Source: Progne subis subis (Eukaryota; Chordata; Aves; Passeriformes; Hirundinidae). From it: a stretch of DNA of 64,000 bases. Every line of letters starts with the position of its first letter. Position 1 is the stretch's first letter. The stretch spans positions 2,591,192-2,655,191 of the forward strand of contig JAKJHU010000023.1 of the NCBI GenBank assembly GCA_022316685.1, written 5' to 3'. A program made the translations under genes and the position numbers. Below are positions 52,064 to 64,000 of the stretch, piece by piece. The notes under the pieces were generated by a model that saw nothing but the letters and a program-made list of their open reading frames with translations, was not told where the DNA came from and made no database searches.

Positions 52064-54843
52064 TTTATTCCCTGACAAATTTAAAAAACTGTAGAGCACT
52101 TCCCAGCTACTAAGCATTGCATCTCCTGCAAACTATAATAAACCATTATCTTCTGCAAATGATAGGAAATAATAGCTCTTGGAGCTATCACACTAGCTGG
52201 CATTTCTGCAGGTTCTTCCTTTGTGCAAGATACATAATCAATTACATATCTGAGATATATCTGTTTAAGCACAGTAGTGCCTTGTGGCAATGCATTATAC
52301 AGGTCCACTTCATGGTATTATTTTTATCTGTTTAAAATGTGCCATCTATTTCTGAGATTCCATTTATTTAATTGACACAGAGTATGGTAAAAGCAATGTT
52401 TTGTGAAGTGCCTAAAGGGCCAAGCTTGCAAACACCCGGTTCCCACTTTCTGCATTTTATCTTGGTACTGTTATATGTTTGCTATTGTCCTTATTTACTT
52501 TTCTTTTTTTAATTCTTATATATTATATGTTTTTCTTTTTTTAATTCACATCAAATTAGAGTCTAATTTTATGTTGGAATTTTTAAATCTATGTTGGATG
52601 CATTTTCTATACCCACAGACTTAAAACCTGAAAAACATGATGCTGTTCCTTATCAGTAATGGTAAACAGTTCCAAAATTTCCATGAATTCTTGGTGCTTG
52701 AAGCATGTCTGAGGTTGATGCTTCAACTATGCTAATTAATTACTAACAATGTCAGTTGATGAATCATATACCTTTACTGATTCCAAGTTAGATTTATTTT
52801 TGAGGTAGTTTACCTGTAAGTTTTTCAGTGAGGATTTACTCCAAGGAATGGGAGGCAACTCTTCCAGAGCTTGTTTGCTCTTTTTTTTCTGTGGAAACAG
52901 CAGCAGAATACACTTGTGAAATAAGATAGCACTAAGAAATCATAGCTCAAATCTGCCTTTGGTGACACCCTCCCTTTTTATACTGTTCTGACCCCTTGGA
53001 GCCGTGGACATTTGTCACTGTTATTTCTTTTCATGTTGGGGAAAAGAAAAGTAGAAGTATGGAATGTATTTATTAAATTTTGCTTTAGCTAAATTTGTTT
53101 TCCCATCATGTCAGTGTTTTTATGTCTGATATTACTCTTCTTTCTGCTGGTTGGGGCAAGGTACCAAGCCCAGGCTTGGGAGAGTGAGTTAAAGGTAGAC
53201 ATAAATATTTACAACTTTCATTTTTACTATATTTCAGGTGCTAATATGAATTAGAACCTTCATTAAGCTGTTGGTCTTGATTTAAAATATTGAATTTCTT
53301 CAAGGCTACAGCTAGTTCAGAGCCTGTCAGATCATACTGCGTTTAAATGTTCCTTGTAGTATCTGTTGTTTTGAACACATCTATTTAATCTTTCTGCTAT
53401 CATATTGCTGATGATTTTTTTCTTTCAATCTAGAATTATTCAAATTCTTTTGTGTTTGACTAATCTGAATAAATTTGCCATTTTGCTCTTCATACCTTTT
53501 TCCCAGTGGTTCATTGCTGCACTTAATACCACCTTTACTACTCCCTTGCAAAAGGCTCCTAATGCTCAGGTTTGAACGTTATTTACATTGACTGCATTTT
53601 ATACTCTCAATCTCAGTTTGGTTTTATTCAAGAGTTTCTGTAACAAAACTTTGCATCCTTGACTTGCCTCCCAAATAGCTGCTTGTAAAGCGGTTATGAT
53701 ATACTTTATGGATTTCTTTGCATAAGCTGAAGTAAAGCTGAATCACCAGTTAAAGTGATGAATGAACCAGTTACGTGTTCATTTCCATGATTAAAAATTG
53801 GAAAATGGTTTGAGAACAGGTAGACATATGTTAGGGAAAAGAAACGCATTTCTTCCAAATTTGGATAAATTATCTGTAATATGTAGAAGATACTTGCATG
53901 GCAGTGAATACAAAATGATAGTTCTCAAGCCAAATCAAGGATCTTTTTGAAGTAAATACCTGACATCTATTTCAAAAATCATTAAGAAGGAAGGAAACAT
54001 TGTAAATCTTGCACCACTTAAGAGAAAGATTTGGATGACTCTGCCAGAATTGCCTGTGAGCACATGAAGTTTCAGGTATATCCATTTTTGTCTTGTCTCT
54101 TCATAGCGGGATAGTCAGACTTCCTCAATCCCAGAATTAGAGCTTTGGTTTATTTATTCTCTCTCCACTCTGTTAAATGGTCCAGAATTGTTGTTTGAAG
54201 GGTTATGATTTCTTCTGCTAAGAATTTTTGTCTTTGAAATTCATCCAAAAAAGAATTGTGGTAGAACTCTCAGAGAACTATCCTGTTCCCTTTAAAGTCA
54301 GCTGAAGGTTAGCCATTCATCTCAGTCGAGTTAGGATTTTCTCTGTAAGACTTTCATATCAAACACGTACTGAAGTACTGAGCTGAGAGAGTTGAACACC
54401 ATCTGAATTTGCTGAACTGGGCTCAGAAAATTCACTACTTAATTATTTATTCATATTTGCATGATCCTGAGGAACAGAACTAGGGCTGTAATTTCTTTCC
54501 ATGCTATTGAATCTGCATAGTAATAAATTATTAGTATTTCTCTATAGTCTCATATAACCTCTGGTTGTAGTTCCTGATGTTTTACTATATTTCTGCAGCA
54601 GATCTATTTTAATCAGATTTAGTGGAAAACTTATTCTATATTTCAGTTTTTCATCAGAGTCTGAAACCTCCTGAAGAGTAAAAAAATAAATGTATAAGGT
54701 ATGGAATGGTTCTTTGCAACTAATATTTTTTTAATTAGGTTTTATAAATATAAGAGGCAGTAGGCAGACTGCCTTCTTTCCTTCTTACTCAGATGCTAAC
54801 CAGTTTTGGTTACCTGCTGCTTCTGACCTGAATTTTACAGAGC

Positions 54844-54969
54844 TGTTTTGTTGGGGGTTTTTTTGTGAGTGGGTTTTTTTTGGTGTTTTTTGTTTGTTTG
54901 TTTTTGGTTTTGGTTTTGGTTTTGGTTTTTTGTGGTTTTTTGGTGGGTTTTTTTTTTGGTTTTTTTTTT
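54844..54969. repeat. G/T-only tract with (TTTTGG)n
   Basis: There is no C from 54844 to 54969 and a single A at 54868; 54869-54969 (101 nt) is pure G and T. It includes four to five TTTTGG units and a (GTTT)n stretch. The GG steps could stack into two-layer quadruplexes. Confidence 0.9.
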
Positions 54970-55884
54970 CTGGTTAGCATTTTATGCTTCTTAAAATATG
55001 TTGACAGAATACATGTTTTAAAATAATTGAGTCAATCTGATCTGTCAGCATCTTTGTGTAATGTGAGTACTACTTGAGGCACATGCTTTAGAAGGGAAAA
55101 GATAATGTGTGTGTTTATCTAAGTGTTTATTTAGTGTTATTTAATAGGAGGCATAGTACAATAAGAACTGTAAGTGCTGCCAGACAAGTTTTCCAGCCTG
55201 GGAATTGAGGCTTCTCTCTCTTGCATGGTAGTAAATCACTTTTTTGCTAGGCCATGGAGTTCAGCCCTCAGAGGCTGATGCTCCAAATGAAAACTACACT
55301 AACAGTTTAATAGTTTCCTTTGTGAGCCCTAATTGATTTCATGTAATGCCATCAGTGCATTTCACAGTCTTATTAAATCTAGTTGTTTCTGCAGTAAGTA
55401 AGGCTAAGGAAACAAGTGCCTTTAGAATATAATTAATTTCATAATCAGTTTTAATTATATTTCACTGTCTTAGAAAGCAAAGATTTTATCTTACTAAATT
55501 GCATCTGAGTAATTAATATGCTGTTTATTAAATGGTATCATTGACTGCCTTGGAATTTTGAAAAATGGCATGTTTTAGAATGCAAGAAAAACTTAATTTT
55601 ATGTGGTCATAGACCATGAAGTATGAAGAAGACAAACATAATAATAATAATTTTTTTTCTTTTGGTAGAATAAGAGACTTGTTTTGTGTGTTTGGTTTAA
55701 GTTTCAGTTTTAGAAATTATTCCTTTTCTGACTTCTCTCTTCAGTGGAAGTAACGGAATTATTAAATATTGTCTTCCCCTGTCTTACTGGGGCATTACTT
55801 GAATTATACAAGGATTAGACTGGAATCTGTTCTGTGAGTTCAGAGAACTGAGGGGAGGGGTTTTGCTGGGTTGTTTGTTCTGTT

Positions 55885-55955
55885 CAATTTTGGTTTGGTT
55901 GTTTTTGTTTTTGTGGGTTTTTTATTTCCTTTGATTTTTTTTTTTTATTTATTTA
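55885..55955. repeat. T/G-rich tract
   Basis: T runs with GG, GTTTT and GGG steps continue into a T run. It is less pure than its neighbours, with a few A and C residues. Confidence 0.8.
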
Positions 55956-56694
55956 GTGGTTTAAGATACCTGCTTAAAATTTTGATTGAGAGCTATTTAG
56001 AAAAGAGTGAATTAATCAGAATATTATTCTGTGTCTATAAAATTTTTTTAATGATGTCTCTTATGCCTGTGATTGTTGAGTGTTGTTCAGATTCCCTTCT
56101 CTTTCACCTGGTAACAGTTATGATTGACTCTCTGAAAATGATTGACTTTAATGAAAACTTATCAGGAGATTTAATATCACAAATAAACATAAAATGTTTT
56201 CAATAGCATTAAAGATGACCTGTAATTGATTGTAAATGCAAAGGAATCCCCTTGGTTTCATTAATGATTCTTCTATAGCTCACCATGTAAATGTGATAAT
56301 CTATGGTTATGATGAATATAGAGAAGAAGTACACACTTCTCTCTGTCTTTTTTTTTTTTTTTTTAAATCCCATTAAGAGACTATTTAGGAATGTAGGATC
56401 CCATAAGTGAATAGAGTTTAAGAAGAGACAGAAATTATTTTTAAAAGGGTTGATGAGAAGTTTTCTTACAGGATTACACAGATGCCTTTGTGCTGATGTT
56501 GTCAGATGCTTAATTAAAAAGGGCTTGTTTAAAGGTCCTATACAGAAGTTCATATATGTGATTTTGTTTCTCAGGGGGTGATATTTCCTTTTTTAGCAAC
56601 TCTTACTAGTCTCACAAAAAAAAGATGTAAAACAGATAGGGTATTAATATCAAAAGCTGATCTGAAACTTTATGGCTAAATAGATAAATACAGA

Positions 56695-56842
56695 GTTTGG
56701 GGTGTTTGGGTGGTTTGGTGTTGGGTTTTTTTGGGTTTTGTTGTTGTTTGTTTGGTTTTTTTGTTTTTTGTTTGTTTTTTGTGGGGTTTTTTTGTTTTTT
56801 GTTTGTTTTGTTTTCTGTGTGTGGGTTTGTTGTGTTTTTTTT
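56695..56842. repeat. G/T-only tract (148 nt, one C)
   Basis: From 56695 to 56814 (120 nt) only G and T occur. A single C at 56815 is followed by 27 more G/T bases and a C run. Four or more G runs of three to four bases in the first 60 nt give quadruplex potential. Hydrophobic open frames on the + strand (Phe/Val/Gly/Leu/Cys-rich) come from composition. Confidence 0.92.
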
Positions 56843-57698
56843 CCCCTCTCTTTTTGCTAGACAATATCTATTGTACTTTAAAAAGAAATGTTGGGGGAAA
56901 ACAATCTAAGTTCAAAAATATGTCTTCAAATTGATTTAGTATCTTTAGCAACAAAGAAAGTAGTTCAAAGGAAAGTGTTTGGATAAGGGTTGATGATTTT
57001 TGTTATTTTCAAACAAATCCTGGTTATTTCAAGAAGGTCTGTGAGAGATATAAGACTAAAAACAAGCCAGCCTATGAATAGTAGCAAAAGAAATCACTTC
57101 CTCTCTCTTGCTGCATCCATTTTCCTAAGTACAGAAACACCAGAAACATATTTTCTTGTTTTGAAGAGATTTCTAGTACAAAAACTGTTCACGAAAAATG
57201 ACTTGCATTTTGCTTAGTCGAGTGAGTAGGTGTTCATTGAAACATTTCCCCCTTTGTCTCAGATTTTTAAGATTTTTAAGAAAAGACTAACTATGGGCTT
57301 ATCACTATGATCAGGAGATGTTTTAGAATGTTCTAATTTTTGTATCTGAAGAAAGTGTCGTCGTTTAGGAAACTGTGATGGCCAGGGAAAGAGCATGACT
57401 GTCCATATGAAAACATTCTGAGTTCCAATCACAGTATGGGGACACTGAGGGCTTTTGTTCTTCCTTCCTGCAGAAGTAAAGAGAGTCAGCAGAGAGCTGC
57501 CTTTGTGTGTTTATTCCGGACCAGCTGTTGCACTTAATCTCTCTATATGCCCAATTTCATCTGGAATTTAAAATTACACCACAGGTTATTAATTTGTTAT
57601 AAATATGGATAGTGCAGCCAAGACAGAGATGCCCTTTCAGCTAATCTGAAGTCACCAAGTCAGCTCTCAGGCAGTAGATCAAGTTGCTGAGAAATTAA

Positions 57699-58050
57699 TG
57701 TAAGGCAGAGAGAAGTAAGGCCAGCAACTCAATACCACTTGTTCACTTTCCTACAGTGGGGAGAAGGATTGGAAAGAAAAGCTAAATCTCCTGGGCTGAG
57801 ATAAGAACAATTTAATAACTGAGGGGGGTTGGGTTTGTAATCATACTGAATATGCTACTAATATTAGTATTAATTGTAGCTATAAAGAGAGAGAGGCAGT
57901 AACAGAACCCAAGAGAGCCAAGTGATGCACAATACGATTGCTCACCACCTGCTGACTGATACCCAGCCAATTCCCAAGCCTGTCTTTAGAGTACAAAATT
58001 CTGTACCAGTGCACCAGAGCTTCCCTGGTTCCTCACTCAGAATAATGAGA
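57699..58050 (-). mobile_element. Endogenous retrovirus LTR fragment, antisense
   Basis: Antisense blocks of a songbird LTR family appear in order: 'ggccagcaactcaatacc', 'gttcactttcc', 'ggagaaggattggaaag', 'gagataagaacaatttaata', a short AT-rich repeat, 'aacccaagagagccaagtga', 'gctcaccacctgctgactga' and 'gatacccagccaattcccaa'. The match is lost to the right of about 58000, so the U3 end is missing or decayed and the right border is uncertain. No coding retroviral sequence is beside it. It is related to, but distinct from, the LTR at 32911-33459, and looks older. Confidence 0.7.
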
Positions 58051-59591
58051 GATAAGGGCCTGTGGATATATGTCAGCTACATGTGAACACTGATCTCAAG
58101 CGGTTTGGATGCTGGTGTTGTAGCTCTAAGTTTGGTTACAATTTGAGGCTTTATAGCCATTTGCAACAAAATTATTTCAGAGGTAGATTTGCACACAGGT
58201 GAGCAATCTCCAGTAATGTAGGATCAACTTGGTTAAGAACATTTTCCAACAAGCCAGACAACATAGTGATAGTAGGACATAAGTTTGCATATATTAAGAT
58301 CACTCAAAAAATTTATATCCACATCCACATGCCAGTAATCTACAGTAGACAAAACCTAGTACCTCTGTTCAGATGGCCAGACTAAAAGGCACATTTATGC
58401 AGAAGTGTTACTGGGAAAATCCTAAGTGTCCTTTCCCATGGTGTTAAGCTAGTTAACATCCAGAAAAACACAGGAAAGCGGTACTTAAAATTCTGTCTCA
58501 ATGTAGTTTTCCCCACTGAATACTGTATCAGGCACGCCAGAGTTAATCTGCACATTCAACACTTACTAGCATATATTAATAACTTTAACTGGCACTGTAG
58601 AATATAGTACCTAGATTCTGAAAGAAATTTCCTCTAACCAGCAGTCCCAGAATTAATGAATATGATTTATTTTGGATTTGCATTTCAAAATTGTATCAAT
58701 AATAGTTATTTTAAGAATTTAATTTTCGTATCGGTGATATCTCTCTCTGTGTTCCAGTTTTATCTGAGGTTAAATTATTCTACCTCTTTGATGGGTTCTT
58801 TATCAGTCCAAGTTAAAGCAGCTGAAGAAGAGTTACCAGTGAGAGTTTAAATTTATTTAGTAGTAAAAATTAAATATTCCAATAAAGCTTTGCAATTGTT
58901 CCTTTTTCGTATTGGTAGAAGGAATGTAAACCTCATGAAAAAGTTGCAACCTTTTTCCAGAATTAACAGGAAGATGCCTGTAGTTCAAATTCTCTGTCAT
59001 AGTTGGCAGAATATAGGAAATTCAGGTGGCTTTTTAAATTTTATTTTTTATTTTATGGAACTGTACTGTTAGAAAAGAGAAAATACAATTAGAGAGAGAG
59101 AGAATCACATGAACTATAGAAGTGAAACCATTTCCTGATGGTTTGTCAGCCAGTAGTCCAGGATATTTTATTTTATATCTCAGCAAGATAACTTTAGATC
59201 ACTACAGTCTGCAGTTGCAAGTGTGATTTAGTAATCTATTGAACACTGAATGATACAGAGTTGCTTTACTTTTATTGCTCTTAAAGAAATACCTGGGGAA
59301 CAGAAATGTGTTAGTTTGTGCTCTGCACTTACTGCATGTCCTGTTATCTGAGCATCTCAAAGCATTATTCACACACTGACCCTCACAACGTATCTCGTAC
59401 TGTGAATAAGCATTGCAATTTGAAATACACAGATACTCCTAAAATGTGGATGATTCCTTCCAAATTATGTAGCAAACACTACAGTTGAAGAAAAATCTGA
59501 TGTTGACACTTGCAGAGCCTCCAGAAGCACTGTATTCCTTGTGTTGTATGGGATTGGGTGGTGCTGAATAAACCACTCCTGAGGTAATTTC

Positions 59592-59617
59592 AATCACAGA
59601 ATCACAGAGCATTCTGC
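59592..59617 (-). mobile_element. Scrap of CR1/SINE-type 3' tail, antisense
   Basis: AATCACAGAATCACAGAGCA and the following ATTCTG match the start of the SINE tail at 50339. Only about 26 bp is recognisable, so the parent could be CR1 or the tRNA/CR1 SINE. Confidence 0.5.
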
Positions 59618-59743
59618 AAAGATAACTTAATTTTCCCCTCCACTTCTTCACAAACATTTGCATATTGCTATGTTTAAAAAATCTTAGCTTTGAAAGTTCT
59701 CAGCATGACAGTAATGTCCTGAAACAAAGGCTGGTAACTTTCC

Positions 59744-59943
59744 TTTTGTGGGTGGGGTTTTTGTTGGGTTGGTTGGTTGGTTTTTTTTGTTTGTTTGTTT
59801 GCTTGTTTTGGTTTTTGTGGGTTTTTTGGTTGTTGTTGTTGTTGTTGTTGTGGGTTTTTTGGTTTTTTTTGGTTTTTTGGGGTTTTTGGGTTTTTTTGTT
59901 GTTGTTGTTTGGGTTTTTTTTGTTTGGTTTGGTTTGTTTGTTT
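59744..59943. repeat. G/T-only tract (200 nt, one C)
   Basis: Only G and T occur except for a C at 59802; 59803-59943 (141 nt) is pure. It contains (GGTT)n, (GTTT)n, two (GTT)n arrays and several G3-G4 runs. Open frames of about 100 codons run through it in several frames because no + strand stop codon can form without A. Confidence 0.93.
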
Positions 59944-62900
59944 ATTTTTTTTTTCCTTTTTAATACTTAAGAACATCTTCCTGTCAGTATAAATGTTCGC
60001 ACATTTCTTGACTCATATCCTCTGACATGCCACCATTATCCCCTCTACTCAAAACCTTCAGCTGACACATACTTAAAAGAGTATCATAACTTCTGTCATG
60101 CAACAAAGCTCACAGGACAGATAGAGCTGGTGAGTCCACTGTCACATGATACCACTAGCTCCTAAAAATCAAATTTACAGGGATGGTTGGGGACCAGCTT
60201 GCATACTTTTAGTCATAAAAAAAAAAAAAAAATTAAAGCTAGTAAAAAATTAAAATTATCTAAGTTATAGGTGATTTACTGTTCTGGTCAGGAGAAATAG
60301 TTTACTCTGACCTTGACCTGGTACAACAGATGTTAATAGGCCAGGGAGGAGAAACTGAATTCCAGAAATGCTGTGTCCGTGGTTTATAGAGGGAGTTCAA
60401 GTTGCTTGTCCTCTGGCTGTCTAGATGAAAATAAAATTAATCTCGCCTTTAATGTTTCTTCTTTGAATAAGAACCTTTTGGCTATATACTCTGTGATTAT
60501 TTTTACATCATAATATAACAGATTAAATCATGATTATTCCATTAAAATATTACTTTAAAAATATTATTATCTTTTAGTATTTTAGGAGTATTTGTAGTGT
60601 TTGTACTGTGTAGTTTTCCCTTTACACTTAAATGTAGTTCTGGTTACTTAATTTTATTTTCTTACTGTTTACACTCACTATGAAATTAAACATACCTGGA
60701 TAAAACAGACTAAAGAGAAAGCATCTTGATTTTGGTTTTGTGCAATAATGTCTTGCTCAATATACATATTTCTTTAACCCCTATGATTCTGTGCAATTTA
60801 GCAAAAGCTGGATTGGATGCTCAGTTGTATTCTTCATGTTTAGACCTTCATTTCACATTGTAACTTCATACTTTTGTAGTGAGAGAGCCAAGCAGAGTGA
60901 AGTTTATTGATATGCTGCAGAACAGTCAATGAAGCTTAATGCTTATTGCATGTTAGCTGTACCAAAATCTAAAATGCAAAGTACTCTCTATTTTCTGGTG
61001 GATTTATTAGTATGCTTGTAGATAAGAAACACATTTCTGTAGACTGAAAGAATTGTGTGCTGTAAGATTTCTATGCATCATAGAAGTGCCAGAAGATTCT
61101 TCATGATAAAACTTCATTCTTTGCCCATTTGCAAAGATGCTGCATTTTTTCATGAAGTCTGAGAGTTTCTCTAAAATACAAATTTTGACTTTGAGTAATC
61201 CTTCATACTGCTCTCCCTTTGAATATATTTTTCATATCTGTTCTTGTGTTTTTTAGTGGTTTTTTTGTGGTTTTTTTTTTTTTTTAATCTGTGTATTTGC
61301 AGAATGTTATTATCAGAGTATTGCTATGTATTTATAGGAATCCAGGTGTACAATAGTTAAAAATGTGCCTTTCATGTTATGAGGGAACTGCATGAGAAAA
61401 AAAAAAAAAAATGTTTTATGTGATTCTGCAAAGGCTATTAACTACCATGCTGCACACTGTAAATTGAATTAGAATAATGCTATAAAGCATATTTTAGAAA
61501 TGTGCTCTGCAGAACCGGAAAAAAATACGTTTAGTTCAGCAATTGTTTTCCATTTCCAAGTTGTGTTGAGTAAATGTAATGCTGGTTTTGAGCTAGAAGC
61601 GGTAAATAGGTCAATACAGTATTTTCCAGGTAAAAGATTTTCTGTGTCTTATATTGCTAGAATATTTAGGTGCAATTTCTATGTAATTATTCCTTATATT
61701 TAAAAAAAGAACAGCAAATTCTTATATTGCAGTTATCTTAAGCTTGAAGAGTAGCCTAACCACAAGCCATGTTTATGCCCACGTAGAATAACACTGGGAA
61801 AGAAATCATGTTGACTATTCTGCAGCTGAGTGTTTCCTACTGACAGCCCCTGGGGACACATTTTAATGCTGTGATGTGGAAAGTTCCTGTAGGTGGCAAC
61901 AGGTGCAATTTAGGTGAAAATCCAGTCAGTTTTTAAGCTTTAAAAAAAAAAAAAAAGATGGATTAGTTTGTAGTGAGGCATTCAATTGCTTTCTCAGTTT
62001 TTGAATAAAAATAAGTCTTTTTCTAACAAAAATGATTGGGAAAAGCAAATAAGATGTCAAATGATTAAAAATATAACAGAAATATGGCAGTTGTTGTGAC
62101 ATTATTCTCTCAGGGAGTATATTTTTTTCCTGTAATGGTTGTCCTTGCCTGTACTCTGACTGACTTTTTCTGTTCATAACCATCCTCTGCTGCAGTTTAA
62201 CTATGTACTTGTCAAAAACATTTTAAGTCAGTGCCACTTGGCAAAACTTGTGGTAGGTTTGTTTTTTTTCTTTTCTCGCTTCCACTAGTGAGCAGGGGTT
62301 TATGGTAATATCATTACTTACCGAGGAGTACAACCACTTCATGACAGGCAACAGCATCAGAAAGAGAAATCAGCACTTGGAAATATCATGACCTCCTCTA
62401 ATTAATTACAATTTGAGAAACTATGTCTGCTAGAATCTAGTGTCCTAGTCTCGCCCTAAATAACTAGGCAGGAAATCTAATGAGATACATGGAGACCACC
62501 CCAGATGTGTAAACTTACCACAGGTGTGCATCAAACTGCATTCACTCCACTTGAAGTAATGCACATCGCCAAGTGATTATTTTACTTACTAATTATTTTC
62601 AGAGCTTAAAAACTTATTTAGGTATCACATTGATGTTAAACAATTATGCACGTAATACAATAGGTGAGTAACCTCGACAGATTTGTGTTAATAAACAATG
62701 TCATACTTAGCTTCTCATGTTTCTAAATCCATATTTTGCTCAAGTTCAAAGCAAATAAATCAGTGAGTACATGACACCTACATTGAATATGAATGCTGAT
62801 ATAACATAGATCTGCTTTAATGTTTTTTTCAGCACCAGAGTTGCTGAAATCTTTAGGGTTCTTTCCTAATCTGAGTTACAACTTCCCCAAGGATAAGATA

Positions 62901-63469
62901 GCCCTTATCTTTAAAAATTGTATTTTATCCTGTAACTGATAGAGATTACCTTTGATATTTTTCACATTCAAATTGAAAATAAAATATAATCATAATTGGG
63001 GAAAAAAAAAAAAAAGTGTGATAAGGGTTTAAGGTGTTGAACATGATCTCTAAATGTTTCAAGTCATGAAAATTAATCATCAAATTTATCATATCATGCA
63101 GTGGTCAGGAACTGTTTTGTGAGTTCTAAAAATAAACAAATATTTCCACCATAGTGTAAGAAAATAATCTTTTCTTAAAATAAACCAGGGAATTACTTCT
63201 GAATTTCAACTGTGCATATTTTAGGCATAGTACTTTGAAAGAAGTGCCTTTGTTTAGTTTTGTATCCATGGATTCCATTTACTACTTTTCAGGTGAAAAT
63301 ATAAAAAAAAAGAACCCTACCTGCCAAACATACGATGCAAGTTCTGTAGCTAATGTACCAGGAAGCTTACCAAAGTACATGAATAATATTTAGTGTGTCT
63401 TTGTCATATTTTGATTAAGGTTTGTTTTCTTCCAAAGAGTGCTGTATTTGATTATTTGTACTTGCGCAG

Positions 63470-63659
63470 GGTTTGTGAACGTGAAGCAGCTCTGGAATCA
63501 GCCCTAAGAATGTTGCAGCAATTCTACCTGGATCTTGAAAAGTTCCTTGCTTGGCTCACGGAGGCTGAGACAACTGCAAATGTCCTGCAGGATGCTACAC
63601 ACAAAGAAAAGACACTAGAGGATGCCAAAGTGGTTCGGGACCTCATGAAACAGTGGCAG
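63470..63659 (+). CDS. DMD: Dystrophin exon 55 (end of R21, start of R22)
   Basis: This 190-nt exon completes the split Arg codon and encodes 63 more residues, ending in phase 0 at ...LMKQWQ. It begins RVCEREAALE, and the segment LEKFLAWLTEAETTANVLQD is the same as in mammalian dystrophin as I recall it. Where mammals have Pro before LDLEKF this sequence has Tyr, and a Cys follows the first Val. The length is the same as in human. The acceptor TTTGTACTTGCGCAG has an interrupted pyrimidine tract, and the donor CAG|GTAAGC is strong. It forms the end of R21 and the first helix of R22 in the rod, about human residues 2676-2739. The open frame extends upstream to 63393 and downstream to 63692, but those parts are intron. 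Confidence 0.97.
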
Positions 63660-64000
63660 GTAAGCCAAGCACTTCAGTATAGAGGCATTTGACAAACATG
63701 AGAGTTTATCAAGCATATCTGATATTTATAGAAGTTATATAATTTGTATCAAGCTTATTTTTTGTAGCTTAACTGAATGAGTTTTTCTCCATTACTTTCA
63801 AATACATGAGAAATGGTAATTTGGTAGTCTATTTTCAACACGCTCCATTGCGGTAATAAAAAGAGATAATGATGCAAATTTTCATAGTAAATGCCTGGAC
63901 AGTTCTCATACAGTTATTTTCCTCTGGGAAAAAAAAAAAAAAAAAAGAAACCTTTAAGAGAGATAATATTGTATTTAGTGTTCCAGAGAAGCCTAAAGAG
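63660..64000 (+). other. DMD: Dystrophin intron 55, first 341 nt
   Basis: The sequence begins GTAAGC and is AT-rich, with a poly-A run of about 18 nt near 63928-63945. In mammals a short-isoform (Dp116) promoter lies in this intron, but I see no trace of it within the 341 bases available. Confidence 0.9.

Larger units (their letters stand above)
43782..63469 (+). other. DMD: Dystrophin intron 54 (19,688 nt)
   Basis: This complete intron begins GTAGGA and ends TTGCGCAG. It holds a CR1 tail fragment (45700-45842), a group of RFX X-box-like motifs (46509-46604), a C13 run (48466-48478), a tRNA/CR1 SINE remnant (50339-50464), a 72-nt (ATT)n array (51992-52063), four G/T-only or G/T-rich tracts (54.8-60.0 kb), an antisense LTR fragment (57699-58050) and a CR1-type tail scrap (59592-59617). 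I see nothing nameable in 43.9-45.6 kb, 52.1-54.8 kb or 60.0-63.4 kb other than AT-rich intron and short A or T runs. ORFs here are not supported as genes. Confidence 0.93.

Noticed and set aside
54901..54936. TTTTGG units as a telomere-like interstitial repeat
   Set aside because: Vertebrate telomeres are TTAGGG. These units grade into GTTT and T runs and are better explained as part of the G/T tract.
56676..56934. Apparent membrane protein and Lys/Thr-rich frames
   Set aside because: They have the same cause: a 148-nt G/T tract read in several frames.
59665..59976. Hydrophobic open frames of 71-101 codons on both strands
   Set aside because: They lie in the G/T-only tract, where + strand stops cannot form for lack of A. 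The apparent membrane-like Phe/Val/Gly sequence is a composition effect.
63660..64000. Possible Dp116 promoter in intron 55
   Set aside because: The known mammalian promoter lies deeper in this large intron, and no TATA, CCAAT or GC-rich core was seen in the 341 bases present.

Overview
The window is an internal piece of the dystrophin gene (DMD), read left to right on the + strand, from a bird that is probably a songbird. Four short coding blocks match, in order, vertebrate dystrophin exons 52, 53, 54 and 55. They are 118, 212, 155 and 190 nt long, have AG/GT borders, and carry phases that join into one open frame. They encode spectrin-type repeats of the central rod (about R20 to the start of R22). 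No other coding gene is convincing. About 99% of the window is intron.

Layout: 1-13867 is the 3' part of intron 51; 13868-13985 exon 52; 13986-36639 intron 52; 36640-36851 exon 53; 36852-43626 intron 53; 43627-43781 exon 54; 43782-63469 intron 54; 63470-63659 exon 55; 63660-64000 the start of intron 55. The introns are several-fold shorter than I recall for human, as expected for a bird.

The avian assignment rests on repeats. CR1 LINE fragments occur on both strands, one of them with the typical 8-bp ATTCTRTG 3' tail. There are two antisense LTRs of the type common in songbird genomes. One short element joins a tRNA-Ile-like head to a CR1-like tail, the architecture of the zebra-finch SINE TguSINE1, and this favours a passerine. 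SINE and L1 poly-A families that dominate mammalian introns were not recognised. The rest is AT-rich intron with microsatellites, homopolymers and several long tracts made almost only of G and T.

I did not find a new multi-gene system, and the window looks like ordinary intron-rich vertebrate sequence. The observations most worth a second look are a weak exon 53 donor (GTCACT), a pair of RFX X-box-like motifs in intron 54, a 24-bp perfect palindrome in intron 52, a set of G/T-only tracts in distal intron 54, an LTR-like or promoter-like block in intron 53, and a CAGCTG E-box cluster in intron 51. All regulatory calls are inferences from motifs.
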